DNA of 64,000 nucleotides from Propionicimonas sp. (GTDB taxonomy: Bacteria; Actinomycetota; Actinomycetes; Propionibacteriales; Propionibacteriaceae), in NCBI RefSeq assembly GCF_029975155.1, contig NZ_JARKPQ010000139.1, positions 1 through 64,000 of the forward strand, in the 5' to 3' direction. The notes under the pieces were generated by a model. It saw only the letters and a list, made by a program, of their open reading frames with translations, was not told the origin of the DNA and made no database searches. This document shows, piece after piece, positions 47,001-57,491 of the stretch; the stretch's first letter is position 1, and each line of letters begins with the position of its first letter. A program made the position numbers and the translations under genes.

Positions 47001-48440
47001 TTGTCTGATCTCGCCCGCACCGCGTCGTCCATCTACAGCCAGGCCCTCGGGGTGATCGAGCAGGTCGAACCCCGGATCGCCGAGGCCACCCGCGCCGAAC
47101 TGCGCGACCAGCGCGCGTCCCTCAAGCTCATCGCCAGCGAGAACTATGCGTCGCTGCCCGTGCTGATGACCATGGGCACGTGGCTCAGCGACAAGTACGC
47201 GGAGGGCACGATCGGCCACCGCTTCTACGCCGGCTGCCAGAACGTCGACACGGTCGAGGCCGTCGCGGCGGAGCACGCCCGCGAGCTGTTCGGCGCCGAG
47301 TACGCCTACGCGCAGCCGCACTCGGGCATCGACGCCAACCTCGTGGCCTACTGGTCGATCCTCTCGCACCGCGTGGAGAACCCGGCCCTGGCGAAGCTCG
47401 GCGCGAAGACCGTGAACGACCTCACCGAGGACGACTGGGAGACGCTGCGCGCCACCTTCAACTCCCAGCGGGTGATGGGCATGGCCCTGGACGCCGGCGG
47501 CCACCTCACCCACGGCTTCCGCCACAACATCTCCGGCAAGATGTTCCGCCAGCACTCCTACGGCACGCACCCCGAGACCGGCCTGATCGACTACGACAAG
47601 TTGCTCGCCGACGCCCGGCAGTTCCGGCCGCTGATCCTGGTCGCCGGCTACTCGGCGTACCCGCGGCGGGTGAACTTCGCGAAGATGCGCGAGATCGCGG
47701 ACGAGGTCGGCGCCACCCTCTTCGTGGACATGGCCCACTTCGCGGGCCTGGTCGCCGGCAAGGTGTTCACCGGCGAGGAGAATCCCATCCCCTACGCCGA
47801 CGTGGTCGCCACGACCACCCACAAGTCCCTGCGAGGCCCCCGCGGCGGCCTCGTGCTGGCCACGGCCGAGTACGCGCCCAGCGTCGATCGCGGCTGCCCG
47901 ATGGTGCTCGGCGGTCCGCTCAGTCACGTCATGGCGGCCAAGGCCGTCGCGCTCGCCGAGGCCAGGCAGCCGTCCTTCCGGACGTACGCCCAGGCGGTGG
48001 CCGACAACGCGAAGACCCTTGCCGACGGCCTGTTGAAGCGCGGGGTGACCCTCGTCACCGGCGGCACGGACAACCACATCGTGCTGCTCGACGTCGGCTC
48101 CTTCGGGCTCACCGGGCGGCAGGCCGAGTCCGCCCTGCTGGACGCCGGGATCGTGACCAACCGCAACTCCGTCCCGAACGACCCCAATGGCGCCTGGTAC
48201 ACCACCGGCGTCCGGATCGGCACCCCCGCGCTCACCTCGCGCGGCTTCGGCGCGGACGAGTTCGACACGGTGGCCGAGCTGATCACCGGCGTGCTGAAGG
48301 CCACCACCCCGGTGGTCACCGCGGCCGGCGTCCCTGGCAAGGCGAAGTACACCCTGGCCTCGGGCGTTGCGGAGCGGACGAGGGCCGCCGCCGCCGAACT
48401 GCTGGACGCCAACCCGCTGTACCCGGGCCTGGAGGTCTGA
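47001..48440 (+). CDS. glyA: Serine hydroxymethyltransferase
   Basis: 479-residue PLP enzyme converting serine and THF to glycine and methylene-THF. A TTG at 47001 (SDLARTASS) is chosen because AGGAG lies seven bases upstream; the frame continues from 46965. SASENY-type [33 protein letters not shown] and the PLP-lysine block [13 protein letters not shown] are intact. This is the long actinobacterial form with an insertion around residue 140-190 ([15 protein letters not shown]). No riboswitch is visible in the short leader. Confidence 0.96.
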   Translation: MSDLARTASSIYSQALGVIEQVEPRIAEATRAELRDQRASLKLIASENYASLPVLMTMGTWLSDKYAEGTIGHRFYAGCQNVDTVEAVAAEHARELFGAEYAYAQPHSGIDANLVAYWSILSHRVENPALAKLGAKTVNDLTEDDWETLRATFNSQRVMGMALDAGGHLTHGFRHNISGKMFRQHSYGTHPETGLIDYDKLLADARQFRPLILVAGYSAYPRRVNFAKMREIADEVGATLFVDMAHFAGLVAGKVFTGEENPIPYADVVATTTHKSLRGPRGGLVLATAEYAPSVDRGCPMVLGGPLSHVMAAKAVALAEARQPSFRTYAQAVADNAKTLADGLLKRGVTLVTGGTDNHIVLLDVGSFGLTGRQAESALLDAGIVTNRNSVPNDPNGAWYTTGVRIGTPALTSRGFGADEFDTVAELITGVLKATTPVVTAAGVPGKAKYTLASGVAERTRAAAAELLDANPLYPGLEV

Positions 48441-48475
48441 GCCACCGGACCGCCGTCCGCATCCGTCTCATCGCT

Positions 48476-48541
48476 GAACGCCTCCGTTTCGGTCAAACGC
48501 TCCCCCCGGCGCGGTGGCGTCTGACCGAAACGGAGGCGTTC
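48476..48541. terminator. 20-bp inverted repeat between convergent genes
   Basis: GAACGCCTCCGTTTCGGTCA (48476-48495) and its exact complement (48522-48541) around a 26-base GC-rich loop. Placed between glyA and the convergent DUF2207 gene, it would suit a two-way terminator. Confidence 0.75.
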
Positions 48542-48587
48542 GACGGGGACTGGGCTCAGTGGGGAACGGGCTCAGCGGGGAACGGGC

Positions 48588-50279
48588 TCAGCGGCTGAAC
48601 AGGGTGCCCTGCACGGTGGTGATGAAATTCGCCAGCGACGCCGGCAGGTCGGCGAGCTGCCAGTCGTTCGGCGCGTGGTACCAGTCGAGGTCGGTCGAGT
48701 CGGCCACGTCGTCGTCATCGGAATCGGCCATCGCCCCCAGCCAGCGCTCCTTGCCGCCGAGCACGACGGCGTACGGCAGGATCGACGACAGCTGGGCGTA
48801 CCCCTTCCCGGTCGGCAGTGTGTCCACCGGCTGGGTGAGCAGACTGCCGCACAGCACGTCCAGGCCGGCCAGCACGCTGCTGCCCGCGCTCGTCCGCGCC
48901 GGCATCTCCTGCGCGACCAGCACGACGCCGAGCGCGAGGACGACCAGCGCGAGCCCGACGAGTCCGAACCGGGTGAACGCGGCGAGCAGCACCGTCACCA
49001 CGACGGCCGCGCCGAGACCGATCCAGCCGATCAGGGCCCAGCGGTTGCGCGTCGAGTCCGGACGCCGGGCGAACCAGCCCCGGTCGACGACCGCGTCGTA
49101 CAGCTCGGCCTGCACCTGCCCGATCACCGCGCGGACGCTGCCGGAGAGGTTCGAGACCCGTACCGGCTCCCCCTGAACCGGAGCCACGGCGTCCAGGAGC
49201 GTGTGCTCGTAGGCCGCGAGCCGATCCGTGCTCTCCCGTCGCGCGAAGGTCCAGTCGCTGACGGCGTGCTCGGACTCCCTGGGCAGCTCGGTGATCCGCA
49301 GGTGGCCGCGCACGGCGAGGTCCAGCAGGGTCGCGGTGACGTCGATCGGGTCGACCCGCTCGTCCGCCACCGTGCCGATCTCCCCCGGACGGATGTGGTC
49401 GACCACGCGGAACTCGCTCTCGCCCGGACCGACGGGATGAAAAGCGGCGACCAGGGTCGGCGCGGCGGCGCCGGCGGCGTCCCGTCCGATCCGGCGGTGG
49501 GCCGCCCACAGCCCCAGCCCGCCGAGCAGCAGCAGGCCGGACGCGAGCGCCAGCTGCAGCGGGGCGGCGGAGAAGGCGTGGTCGAGGGACCAGAGCTCGC
49601 GCAGGTCCTCGTTCACCGCGACCGCGCTGCGCGGGAACGTGACGGTGGCGACCACCACGTCGCCGGCCGCGACACCCTCGTGGTGGAAGACCGGGCTCGG
49701 GTTGTCGTGCGTACCGCCGCCGTAGTAGGTGCAGGCGCCCGGCGAGGACGGGTCGCCGGCAGCGCAGTCCATCGACGTGAACAGGCCGGGGATGGCCACC
49801 GTCGCATCGAAGGTGCCGACGGGCACGTCGAGCCCCTGCAGCAGGGGCCAGGTGACCGTGGTGGTGTCGTCGGCCGTGGCGATCGCGGCGCCGCGCACGG
49901 TGTAGCTGAGCTCGATCGGATCGCTCGAGCCACCGGTGGGCACCGTCACGGTGGTGGTCCGCGCCCCCGCCGTCACCGTGGCGGGGAGGACCTTGCCGGC
50001 CGCCGTGGCCCGCACGTCGGCGAGCGTGTAGCGGTATTCCATGCGATCGGGCGTGCGGGTGGACGTGGCGAACACCTGACGCAGCTCGGCCGGAGCCGCG
50101 CCGGCGAAGCTGAGCGTCGCGGCGACCTGGAGGGCGCCGTCGGTGCCGATCGTCGCCCTCACGACGTAGGTGGCCACCTGATCCGCCGCCCGCGCGGACG
50201 GCGCGGCGCACGCCAGCAGCGCCAGCGCGGTGATCGCGATCGCCGCGAGCCGCCGGAGCCCGGTCGCCTGCTTCGCCAT
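48588..50279 (-). CDS. DUF2207 membrane protein
   Basis: 563-residue predicted exported membrane protein. A signal sequence (LAAIAITALALLACAAPSARA) leads to an external beta domain (about 30-215; MEYRYTLADVRAT and DCAAGDPSS visible), one membrane helix (LQLALASGLLLLGGLGLWA, about 235-255), a cytosolic domain with RGHLRITELPRE, two further helices (LIGWIGLGAAVVVTVLL and LVGLALVVLALGVVLVA) and a C-terminal DWYHAPNDWQLADLP. This is the DUF2207 layout. Function is unknown. Confidence 0.88.
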   Translation of the reverse strand: MAKQATGLRRLAAIAITALALLACAAPSARAADQVATYVVRATIGTDGALQVAATLSFAGAAPAELRQVFATSTRTPDRMEYRYTLADVRATAAGKVLPATVTAGARTTTVTVPTGGSSDPIELSYTVRGAAIATADDTTTVTWPLLQGLDVPVGTFDATVAIPGLFTSMDCAAGDPSSPGACTYYGGGTHDNPSPVFHHEGVAAGDVVVATVTFPRSAVAVNEDLRELWSLDHAFSAAPLQLALASGLLLLGGLGLWAAHRRIGRDAAGAAAPTLVAAFHPVGPGESEFRVVDHIRPGEIGTVADERVDPIDVTATLLDLAVRGHLRITELPRESEHAVSDWTFARRESTDRLAAYEHTLLDAVAPVQGEPVRVSNLSGSVRAVIGQVQAELYDAVVDRGWFARRPDSTRNRWALIGWIGLGAAVVVTVLLAAFTRFGLVGLALVVLALGVVLVAQEMPARTSAGSSVLAGLDVLCGSLLTQPVDTLPTGKGYAQLSSILPYAVVLGGKERWLGAMADSDDDDVADSTDLDWYHAPNDWQLADLPASLANFITTVQGTLFSR

Positions 50280-50385
50280 TGGCCACTCCCCTCACCTCGG
50301 TGTTCGTGGCAACAGACTAGGGCGTGCCGGACAGCCGTGCCCGGGAGCACCGGCGGCTGTCGCACCGCGCGCGTAGGCTGGCCGC

Positions 50386-51561
50386 GTGACGCAGCAGTGG
50401 GGGACGCAGGGTGGCCAGCAGTGGCCGCCGCCGCAGGGCTGGAGCCGTCCGGTGCCGCCGGGGGCGCCGTACCCGCCGCCGCAGCCCTACGGCCAACAGT
50501 ACCCCGCGCAGTACCGGACGCCGCAGGCCCAGTTCGGGCAGCCGGCGTACGGCCAGCCCGGCACGTTCCAGCCCGCTCCCGGCTACCCTCCCGGTGGCCC
50601 CCGCCGGGGCAGCCCGCTGCGCAGCCTGCTGCTCGGCATCGTGCTCGTGGTCGGCATCGGGGTGTTCGCGATCTCGCTGATGCACTACCTCTCCGGCGGC
50701 GCGGACGGCGACGACATCGCGACCTCGCCCGGTGGCGTCCAGACCACGACCGCGCCGGCGCCCCAGCCCACCGTCAAGGTGCCGGCGCCGGACTCCGACC
50801 CTCCGCAGATCCCCCAGCCGAAGACCTTCGACCAGGCTGAGCAGTGGCTCGTCTCGAACCCGGTGTACCAGCAGGCCGCCCTGGTGCCGACCGACTGTCC
50901 GGTCCCCGGCATCGACATGCGGACGGCTCCGGTGGGCGAGCTGACCACCCATCTCAACGAACTCACCGCCTGCCTGTGGCGGGTGTGGTCCGGACCGCTC
51001 GAGGCCGCCGGCTACCAGCTCCCCCGGCCGCCGGTGACCGTGTACACGCAGCCGATCACGACCGGCTGCGGGAAACTGGACGAGGTGAACGCCGTCTACT
51101 GCGCGGCCGACCAGCGGATCTACTATGCCAAGCCACTGTGGAAGATCTTCCCGGCCGACCAGCAGACGCTGCCGTTCGTGGTGGAGTCGATCATCGCCCA
51201 CGAGTTCGGGCACACCATCCAGGCCCGGACCGGGATCCTGATCTCGTCGATGGCCTTCGAGCAGAACGCGTCCGACTCCGAGGCCAAGATCTTCTCGCGG
51301 CGGCTGGAGGTGCAGGCCGACTGCCTCGCCGGCACCTTCACCGCGTCGGTCGGGCCGTCGTCCGGGCTGTCGGACGGTGACCTGGCGAACCTCCGCGACG
51401 TCTTCTACAGCCTCGGCGACGACGTGCTCAGCGGCCAGGCCAACATCCAGGGCGACCACGGCCTCGGCCGGTCCCGCAAGGCCTGGTTCACCACGGGCCA
51501 GCGCAACGCCCTGATCGGCACGTGCAACACCTACACGGCCGCGAAGAGCTCGGTCCGCTGA
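50386..51561 (+). CDS. Membrane-anchored neutral zinc metallopeptidase (YpfJ-type)
   Basis: 391 residues from a GTG at 50386. A Pro/Gln/Tyr-rich cytosolic N-terminus (about 1-75) is followed by one membrane helix (SLLLGIVLVVGIGVFAISLM) and an external domain. The active-site HEFGHTIQ with its downstream EVQADCLAG third ligand defines the putative neutral zinc metallopeptidase family. Residues between (IYYAKPLWKIF) fit. Divergent from DUF2207 across about 105 bases. Confidence 0.92.
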   Translation: MTQQWGTQGGQQWPPPQGWSRPVPPGAPYPPPQPYGQQYPAQYRTPQAQFGQPAYGQPGTFQPAPGYPPGGPRRGSPLRSLLLGIVLVVGIGVFAISLMHYLSGGADGDDIATSPGGVQTTTAPAPQPTVKVPAPDSDPPQIPQPKTFDQAEQWLVSNPVYQQAALVPTDCPVPGIDMRTAPVGELTTHLNELTACLWRVWSGPLEAAGYQLPRPPVTVYTQPITTGCGKLDEVNAVYCAADQRIYYAKPLWKIFPADQQTLPFVVESIIAHEFGHTIQARTGILISSMAFEQNASDSEAKIFSRRLEVQADCLAGTFTASVGPSSGLSDGDLANLRDVFYSLGDDVLSGQANIQGDHGLGRSRKAWFTTGQRNALIGTCNTYTAAKSSVR

Positions 51562-51568
51562 CCGGCCC

Positions 51569-51652
51569 GTCTCGACAGGCTCGACGATCGATGGGGGGAC
51601 GCCCCTCAGTGCGCCGACGGTTGCGTCTCGACAGGCTCGACGACCGATGGGG
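51569..51652. repeat. Two family A repeats
   Basis: GTCTCGACAGGCTCGACGAT-CGATGGGG at 51569-51596 and the near-identical unit at 51625-51652, lying between the metallopeptidase and ispF. They are a 56-base direct repeat. Confidence 0.85.
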
Positions 51653-51668
51653 ACGCCGTCGGGCGGGC

Positions 51669-52136
51669 TCAGGCCTCGCTGACCAGCGCGGTGGCGATCG
51701 CGGCCAGGCCCTCGCCGCGGCCGGTCAGGCCCAGGCCGTCCGTGGTGGTGCCGGAGACGCTGACCGGGGCGCCGAGCGCTGCGGACAGCGTCCCTTCCGC
51801 CTCCGCGCGGCGCGCGGCGAGCCGGGGCCGGTTGCCGATCACCTGGATGGCCACGTTCTCCACGCGGAAGCCGGCCTCGCGAAGCAGGCCGGCGGTCGCG
51901 GTGAGGAACGCCACCCCGCTCGCGCCCGCCCATTCCGGGCGGTCGGTGCCGAAGTTGCTGCCGAGGTCGCCGAGGCCCGCGGCCGACAGCAGGGCGTCAC
52001 AGGCGGCGTGGGCCGCGACGTCTCCGTCCGAGTGCCCGGCGAGGCCGTCAGGCTCGTCCTCGAAGTGCAGTCCGGCGAGCCACAGGGGGACCCCGGGCGC
52101 GAACCGGTGGACGTCGACGCCGATGCCGGTCCTCAT
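51669..52136 (-). CDS. ispF: 2-C-methyl-D-erythritol 2,4-cyclodiphosphate synthase
   Basis: 155-residue trimer-forming enzyme of the MEP isoprenoid route. Metal ligands Asp and His appear in GVDVHRF and [13 protein letters not shown], and the GTDRPEW and [14 protein letters not shown] blocks are normal. Length is normal. Start overlaps the ispD stop as ATGA, so the two are coupled. Immediately upstream along the strand lies the SorC/E1/E2/PTS block. Confidence 0.97.
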   Translation of the reverse strand: MRTGIGVDVHRFAPGVPLWLAGLHFEDEPDGLAGHSDGDVAAHAACDALLSAAGLGDLGSNFGTDRPEWAGASGVAFLTATAGLLREAGFRVENVAIQVIGNRPRLAARRAEAEGTLSAALGAPVSVSGTTTDGLGLTGRGEGLAAIATALVSEA

Positions 52137-52900
52137 CTGCCCACCGCGGGCCGGTGCAGCTGTCGCCAGAACCGCTTGCCGGAGTGATGGCCGAAGCTCG
52201 CACGCACCCGCCACAGCGCCTTGGCCACGGTGAGGTCGGCCGGCTCGGTGATCTTCATGCCCATCCGCGATCCGGGCACCAGCGTGACGGTGTGGCCGTT
52301 CATCTCGCACGCGGTCACATCGTCGGTGAAGTCCCGGCCCAGCTCGGCCATGCGTTCGTGGCTCTCCAGCAGCACCTTGGCGGCGAAGCCCTGCGGAGTC
52401 TGGACGGCCCGCAGCTTCGACCGGTCGAAGGCGGAGTTCTCCGAGTCGTTGCCATTCGGCACCAGCCGGATGCTGTCGGTCACCGCCACCGCGGGAGCCA
52501 CGGCCACGGCGCCGCCACGGACGGCATTGATCACGTTCTCCACGACATAGGCCGGCATCATCGGGCGCACCGCGTCGTGCACGAGGATCACGTCGGCCTC
52601 GGCCAGTCTCGGGTCGTTGCGGATCACGTCCAGCCCGCGTTCCACCGACTGCTGGCGGGTGTCGCCGCCGGGCGTGGTGATCACCGGGATGGGCAGGCCC
52701 GTCAGCGCCATGTGGAACAGATGCGAGGTCCTGCCGTTGATCACGACGACCGCGTCGGTGACACCGCCCGCGGCCAGTCCCTCGACCGCCATCGCCACGA
52801 CCGCCTTGCCCAGGATGCGCAGCGTAGGTTTCGGCTTCGTCCCGCCGTACCTCAACCCGAGGCCGGCGGCGACGACGACTGCCACCACCGGTTTCGACAC
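52133..52900 (-). CDS. ispD: 2-C-methyl-D-erythritol 4-phosphate cytidylyltransferase
   Basis: 255 residues from a GTG at 52900. Makes CDP-methylerythritol from MEP and CTP. The CTP loop [16 protein letters not shown] is recognisable though PKPT replaces the usual PKQ/PKA, and [18 protein letters not shown] and MKITEPADL follow as in IspD. About 20 basic residues extend the C-terminus. In other actinobacteria carD directly precedes ispD; here a 10-kb catabolic block intervenes. MEP, its substrate, may also be an intermediate of that block. Confidence 0.95.
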   Translation of the reverse strand: MSKPVVAVVVAAGLGLRYGGTKPKPTLRILGKAVVAMAVEGLAAGGVTDAVVVINGRTSHLFHMALTGLPIPVITTPGGDTRQQSVERGLDVIRNDPRLAEADVILVHDAVRPMMPAYVVENVINAVRGGAVAVAPAVAVTDSIRLVPNGNDSENSAFDRSKLRAVQTPQGFAAKVLLESHERMAELGRDFTDDVTACEMNGHTVTLVPGSRMGMKITEPADLTVAKALWRVRASFGHHSGKRFWRQLHRPAVGR

Positions 52901-52957
52901 GCCAGGAAGTATAGGCGTCGCCCCGACCCCTCTTTTGCCGACTTGTCAGCGGTGGGT

Positions 52958-53944
52958 TCAGTGGACGCGGGAGCCGGCGGCGTGGCGGCGCAGGACCTCG
53001 GTGGCCAGTTCGGCATCGAGCACCGCGACATCGATCACGCCGGAGCGGAGCACGGCGAGCACGCCGCGCGCCTTGCCGACGCCGCCGGCGAGCCCGACGA
53101 CCGTGGGGATCTGCCGGAGGTCGTCGAAGCCGACCCCGATCACCCGCGAGGACGTCGGCCCGGACAGTGGCACTCCGTCGTCGTCGAAGAACCGTCCGCA
53201 GAAGTCGCCGGCCGGATCGGCGGCCCGCACCTGCGCCAGTTCCGCACCGGTCAGCCGCATGGCGGCCAGCAACTGCTCGCTGCTCCCTCCCGGAACGCCG
53301 ACCGATCCGATGCCCGCCCAGGCCGTGTCGACCGTGGTGGACAGCTCCAGTGCGCTCCGCACGCTGGACTCTCGCAGAATCGCGGCACAGGTCTCGGGTG
53401 ACTCGACGATCGCCGGCGCATCGATCCGCCGCGCGCGGACGCCCAGCTTCTGCGCGAGCGTGGACAGCGAGGTGCTGCCGGAGGGGGCGGTGTCGAGCGC
53501 GGACATCCCGCCGACCAGGGGCAGCAGTTCCAGTTCCGGCGTCACGGGAAGCGGCTCGATCGCCTCCACCAGCCGCCCGATCGTCGCACCCCAGCTCAGC
53601 CCGACCCTGCGCATCGACCACAGCCGGTCCGCGAACAGCTGGGCGCCGAGTTTCGCCACCACCTCGGTCGAACCGAGGTCGGCGGCGCCCGTTGCGACCC
53701 ACGCGGCGGACAGCCCGAAGGCCCGCTCCAGCCTCGCCTCCAGGTGAGGCACCCGATCCACCTCCAGCCGCGGGTCGTGGATGATGATCCGGACGACTCC
53801 GGCGTCGCGGGCCGCGGCGAGCGTGCGGGAGATCGACGACTCGGAGAGCCCCAGGGCCTGGGCTACCGCACGCTGCGAGCGTCCTTCTTCGTAGTACATC
53901 CGCGCGGCAGCGATCAGTGTGTCGAGCGATCGCGTGGACGGCAT
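52958..53944 (-). CDS. SorC-family transcriptional regulator, next to E2
   Basis: 328 residues from ATG 53944, with GGAAGG upstream; a shorter in-frame extension to 53974 is less likely. The HTH is [33 protein letters not shown]. The C-terminal sugar-phosphate sensing domain shows [11 protein letters not shown] and [15 protein letters not shown]. It lies 56 bases after E2 in the same direction, so it probably is the last gene of the E1-E2 operon and may sense its substrate. It is a paralogue of the 57492-58454 protein. Confidence 0.9.
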   Translation of the reverse strand: MPSTRSLDTLIAAARMYYEEGRSQRAVAQALGLSESSISRTLAAARDAGVVRIIIHDPRLEVDRVPHLEARLERAFGLSAAWVATGAADLGSTEVVAKLGAQLFADRLWSMRRVGLSWGATIGRLVEAIEPLPVTPELELLPLVGGMSALDTAPSGSTSLSTLAQKLGVRARRIDAPAIVESPETCAAILRESSVRSALELSTTVDTAWAGIGSVGVPGGSSEQLLAAMRLTGAELAQVRAADPAGDFCGRFFDDDGVPLSGPTSSRVIGVGFDDLRQIPTVVGLAGGVGKARGVLAVLRSGVIDVAVLDAELATEVLRRHAAGSRVH

Positions 53945-54000
53945 GTTCCCAACCTTCCGAACCGGGCCGACCAAAGCCTAGCCCCGGCGCGCCTCCCGCC

Positions 54001-55305
54001 TCAGGCGAGAAGCAGCACCGGGTCGGCCAGGTAGGTCTGCATGGCGTCGAGCGCACGCGCCGCGTCCGCACCGTCCGCCACGCGGTGGTCGACGGTGAGG
54101 CCCGCCTCGCAGGCGATCTGGACGGCGAGCTCGCCGTCGGCGTCCACGGTCGGACGCCGGCCGACGGCCCCCAGCGACAGCGCGGTCGCCTGCGGCGGGG
54201 TGAGCAGCGCGTTGAAACGGTCGACGCCCATGCCGCCGAGGTTGGACACCGTGCCCGTCCCGCCGGAGAACAGGTTGGGATCGGTGTCACCGCGCTTGAT
54301 CGCGTCCGCCACCTCCCGCACCCGACGGTCGAGTTCGCGCAGGGTCATCCGGTCGGGATCGGCGAGGACGGGCGCGAGCAGACCGCGCGGGGTGTCCACG
54401 GCCAGCGCGACGCCGACCGCGGAGTTGGCCTGCACGCCCTGACCCACCCAGTAGCCATTGAGCTGCGGGAACTCACGCAGCACCAGCGCATACGCCCTGA
54501 CCAGGATGGACGTCCAGCTGATCCCCTTCAGCGAGACCTCGCGCGCTCGGGCCAGCCGGCCCAGGTCGAGCGCACGGAACACCGTGAACTGCGGGATCGC
54601 GGCGCTGGCGACCATGACGTTCGCGGTCGCCACCCGCAGCCGGCGGACGCCCGGGTCGCCCAGCAGCTCTCCGGTCGCCGGAGCCACCGGAGCGGCTACC
54701 GCGGCAGGTGTGGGGGCCGCCGCGGGCTGAGCCGGCGCAGGACGGGAATCCCGCTCGGCGATGGCGTCGCGCACGTCCCGCGCCCGGATCGTCCGCGCCG
54801 GTCCGGTCGCGGTCACCGTGCTCAGGTCGAGGCCTGCCTCCGCGGCGATCCGGCGGGCCAGGGGGACGGCGCGTACGGAGGCGTCGGAGGTGTCCGGTGC
54901 GGCGGGGGTGGTGGGGGCCCTTCGTGACGCCGGCTCGTTCCTCGCCGGCCCCTCAGGGAGCGGTGGGGGGGTTGGCTCGTTCCTCGCCGGCCCCTCAGGG
55001 AGCGGTGGGGGGGTCGGCTCCTCGGGGGCGGAGGGGGCGAACAGGTCGCCGAGCAGGTCCTCGGCCTCGGTCTGCACCCAGGCGATCGGCTGGCCGACGG
55101 GGATCTCGGCACCCTCTCCGGCGACGATCTCCTCCAGGACGCCGTCGAAGGTGGCCTCCACCTCCATGTCGACCTTGTCCGTGGTCACGACGACGACGGC
55201 GTCCCCGTTCTTGATGGGGTCACCCGGGTTGGCCAGCCACTCGACGACGGTGCCGAACTCCATGGTCATCGACATCTTCGGCATGTTCAGCGGAACGCGT
55301 GGCAT
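54001..55305 (-). CDS. Dihydrolipoamide acyltransferase (E2), acetoin-type, with repeat-built linker
   Basis: 434-residue E2. The lipoyl Lys44 is in [26 protein letters not shown], with the [10 protein letters not shown] unit duplicated (about 95-127), is a linker encoded by a 42-base tandem repeat; the E3-binding domain is at about 145-180 ([18 protein letters not shown]); the catalytic domain ends in [19 protein letters not shown]. Active-site His and Asp are intact. It lies six bases after E1 beta. No E3 gene is present in this block, so E3 must come from elsewhere, such as lpdA at 25141. Confidence 0.93.
   Translation of the reverse strand: MPRVPLNMPKMSMTMEFGTVVEWLANPGDPIKNGDAVVVVTTDKVDMEVEATFDGVLEEIVAGEGAEIPVGQPIAWVQTEAEDLLGDLFAPSAPEEPTPPPLPEGPARNEPTPPPLPEGPARNEPASRRAPTTPAAPDTSDASVRAVPLARRIAAEAGLDLSTVTATGPARTIRARDVRDAIAERDSRPAPAQPAAAPTPAAVAAPVAPATGELLGDPGVRRLRVATANVMVASAAIPQFTVFRALDLGRLARAREVSLKGISWTSILVRAYALVLREFPQLNGYWVGQGVQANSAVGVALAVDTPRGLLAPVLADPDRMTLRELDRRVREVADAIKRGDTDPNLFSGGTGTVSNLGGMGVDRFNALLTPPQATALSLGAVGRRPTVDADGELAVQIACEAGLTVDHRVADGADAARALDAMQTYLADPVLLLA
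54917..55019. repeat. 42-base tandem repeat made of family C units inside the second E2 gene
   Basis: Two copies at 54931-54972 and 54973-55014, differing at one base. Each holds GGCTCGTTCCTCGCCGGCCC followed by CTCAGGGAGC, the complement of the family C unit; a CCCTTCGTGAC end lies at 54917. Confidence 0.9.
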
Positions 55306-55311
55306 GGCTGC

Positions 55312-56316
55312 TCACCACTCCCGCACGAGGGCGCCGGCCTCGCGCACGATGTCGTCCACCTGCGGCACGCTCGCGCGCTCGAGGTTCGGGTTGTACGGGA
55401 TCGGGGTGTCCAGGCCGCACAGGCGCCGCACCGGAGCCTGCAGCGCGCCGAACGCACGCGACTCGGTGATGGTGGCCGCGACCTCGGCCATGAAGCCGCC
55501 GAACTTCACCGCCTCCTGCACGAGCAGGACGCGTCCGGTCTTCTCCACCGACGTCAGGATCAGCTCGGTGTCGAGCGGACGGATGGTCCGCGGGTCGATC
55601 ACCTCGACGCTGATGCCCTGCTCCGCCAGCCTCTCGGCCGCCTCGACCGACCGCTGCACCTCGACGGAGGTCGCCACGATGGTCAGGTCGGTGCCCTCGC
55701 GCTCGATCCGGCCCTCGCCGAGACGGGCCTTGGGGAAGGTCGCCGGCACCTGGAAGCTCTGCTTGTAGAGCAGCTTGTGCTCCAGCACGATCACGGGGTT
55801 CGGGTCCTCCAGCGCGGCGAGCAGCAGCGCGCCGGCGTCCGTGGCGTTGGACGGCATCACGACCTTCAGCCCGGGGATGTGCGCGAACCAGGCCTCCAGC
55901 GACTGGCTGTGCTGCGCGGCGGCGCCGGTGCCGGAACCGCCGGGCGCCCGGATCACCAGCGGGACGGCGGCCTGCGCGCCGACCATGAAGTGGATCTTCG
56001 CCGCCTGGTTGACGATCTGGTCCATCGCCTGGGCGGTGAAGTCGGAGAACTGGATCTCGACGATCGGCCGCATGCCGGTGAGGGCAGCGCCGACGCCCAT
56101 GCCCACGATGCCCAGCTCGGAGATCGTGGTGTCCCGCACCCGCTCGGTGCCGAAGCGCTGGTAGAGGTCGTTCTCCACGCCGAACGCGCCGCCGTAGATG
56201 CCGACGTCCTCGCCCATCAGGAAGACGCGCTCGTCGTTCTCCATGGCGATCGCCATCGCCTCGCGGACGGCCTCCGCGTACGTCATCGTCCGCATCCCGG
56301 TACCTGCCTCGGTCAT
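55312..56316 (-). CDS. E1 beta subunit of an acetoin/2-oxoacid dehydrogenase complex
   Basis: 334-residue ThDP-enzyme beta subunit from ATG 56316, overlapping the E1 alpha stop as [19 protein letters not shown] with the catalytic Glu, [18 protein letters not shown], and [22 protein letters not shown] with its conserved His are intact. The partner shows it belongs to the acetoin-type E1 (AcoA/AcoB) group. With E1 alpha it forms the alpha2beta2 enzyme that transfers an acyl group to E2. Confidence 0.94.
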   Translation of the reverse strand: MTEAGTGMRTMTYAEAVREAMAIAMENDERVFLMGEDVGIYGGAFGVENDLYQRFGTERVRDTTISELGIVGMGVGAALTGMRPIVEIQFSDFTAQAMDQIVNQAAKIHFMVGAQAAVPLVIRAPGGSGTGAAAQHSQSLEAWFAHIPGLKVVMPSNATDAGALLLAALEDPNPVIVLEHKLLYKQSFQVPATFPKARLGEGRIEREGTDLTIVATSVEVQRSVEAAERLAEQGISVEVIDPRTIRPLDTELILTSVEKTGRVLLVQEAVKFGGFMAEVAATITESRAFGALQAPVRRLCGLDTPIPYNPNLERASVPQVDDIVREAGALVREW

Positions 56317-57305
56317 GCCCGCGCCTCCTCGGCGAAGAAGTCGTCGGGGGCGTAGACGCCCGCCAGCATCGCCTCCACGGTGGGTTCCTCGCCCTTGGTG
56401 CCGAAGACCACCGCGTCCCTGATCTCCTGCCGGACGCCGGCCTGGATCGCGTCCAGTTCCTCCTGGGTGAGGACGTCCTCCTCCAGCACCTGCGCCGCGT
56501 AGTGGGCGATCGGGTCGCGGTCGCGCCATTCGGCGATCTCGGCCTTGCTGCGGTAGAGGTTCTTGTCCGACTTCGAATGCCCGCGCCAGCGGTAGGTGAC
56601 GGCGTCCACGAAGCTGGGGCCCTGGCCGGCCCGGGCGCGCTCGACGGCCCGTCCGACCGCTTCGGCGACCGCCTCGACGTCGTTGCCGTCCACGGTCTCG
56701 CCCGGCATGCCGTAGCCGGGGGCCTTGTCGCTGAGCTTCTCGACCTTGTAGGCGGCGAGGCTCGGCAGGGACATGCCGTACTGGTTGTTCTCGCAGAGGA
56801 ACACCACCGGCAGGTCCCACATGGACGCGAGGGTCATCGCCTCGTGCCACGCGCCCTCGCCGACGGCGCCGTCGCCGTGGACGCAGACCGTGACGTTCGT
56901 GGTGCCGCGCATCTTCTGGGACAGGCCGGCGCCCGCGGCGATCGGCAGGCCACCGGCGACGATGCCGTTCGCGCCGAGGTTGCCGGTGGCGACGTCCGCG
57001 ATGTGCATCGAGCCGCCGCGTCCCTTGCAGTAGCCGTTCTCGCGGCCGAGCAGCTCGGCCATCATCCGGCCGAGGTCGGCGCCGCGGGCGATGGTGTGGC
57101 CGTGGCCACGGTGCGTACAGGTGATCACGTCACCCTCGCCCAGGTGCAGGCTCGTGCCGACCGGCACGGCCTCCTGCCCGATCGAGAGGTGCATGGTGCC
57201 GTGCATCATGCCCCGCCCGTAGAGGTCCTCCACCGCTTCCTCGAACAGCCGGATGCGCCACATGTCCCGCAGCACGTCCGTCACTCGTTGCTTGTCCCAT
57301 GACAT
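56313..57305 (-). CDS. E1 alpha subunit of an acetoin-type dehydrogenase complex
   Basis: 330-residue ThDP-binding subunit from ATG 57305. [30 protein letters not shown] and [14 protein letters not shown] are the AcoA-type signature; the ThDP motif is HGDGAVGEG with ENNQYGMS 27 residues later. Acetoin dehydrogenases cleave an alpha-hydroxyketone to acyl-ThDP plus an aldehyde. A 1-deoxy-ketose phosphate such as DXP has the same acyloin unit. The beta and E2 genes follow in the same operon; a weak GCATATTCTTGC dyad at 57359 may be a control site. Confidence 0.94.
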   Translation of the reverse strand: MSWDKQRVTDVLRDMWRIRLFEEAVEDLYGRGMMHGTMHLSIGQEAVPVGTSLHLGEGDVITCTHRGHGHTIARGADLGRMMAELLGRENGYCKGRGGSMHIADVATGNLGANGIVAGGLPIAAGAGLSQKMRGTTNVTVCVHGDGAVGEGAWHEAMTLASMWDLPVVFLCENNQYGMSLPSLAAYKVEKLSDKAPGYGMPGETVDGNDVEAVAEAVGRAVERARAGQGPSFVDAVTYRWRGHSKSDKNLYRSKAEIAEWRDRDPIAHYAAQVLEEDVLTQEELDAIQAGVRQEIRDAVVFGTKGEEPTVEAMLAGVYAPDDFFAEEARA

Positions 57306-57376
57306 GCCGTCAGTTTAGCCCGATGACGCAAGTTCTGTCACTCTGAGCCATCCATAACGCATATTCTTGCAGATGT

Positions 57377-57460
57377 GGGGACAGGTCCCATTCCCGTTCA
57401 CGTGACGCGGAATGGACCTGTCCCCAGTGGGAAGCGTGACGCGGAATGGGACCTGTCCCC
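57377..57460. repeat. GGGGACAG family (D) double element
   Basis: GGGGACAGGTCCCATTCCCG to CTGTCCCC at 57377-57425, followed by a second GACGCGGAATGGGACCTGTCC end at about 57441-57460. Lies between the SorC gene and E1 alpha promoter region. Confidence 0.85.
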
Positions 57461-57491
57461 ATTTCCCGCCACCCGGGCCGGGCGGACGGGG

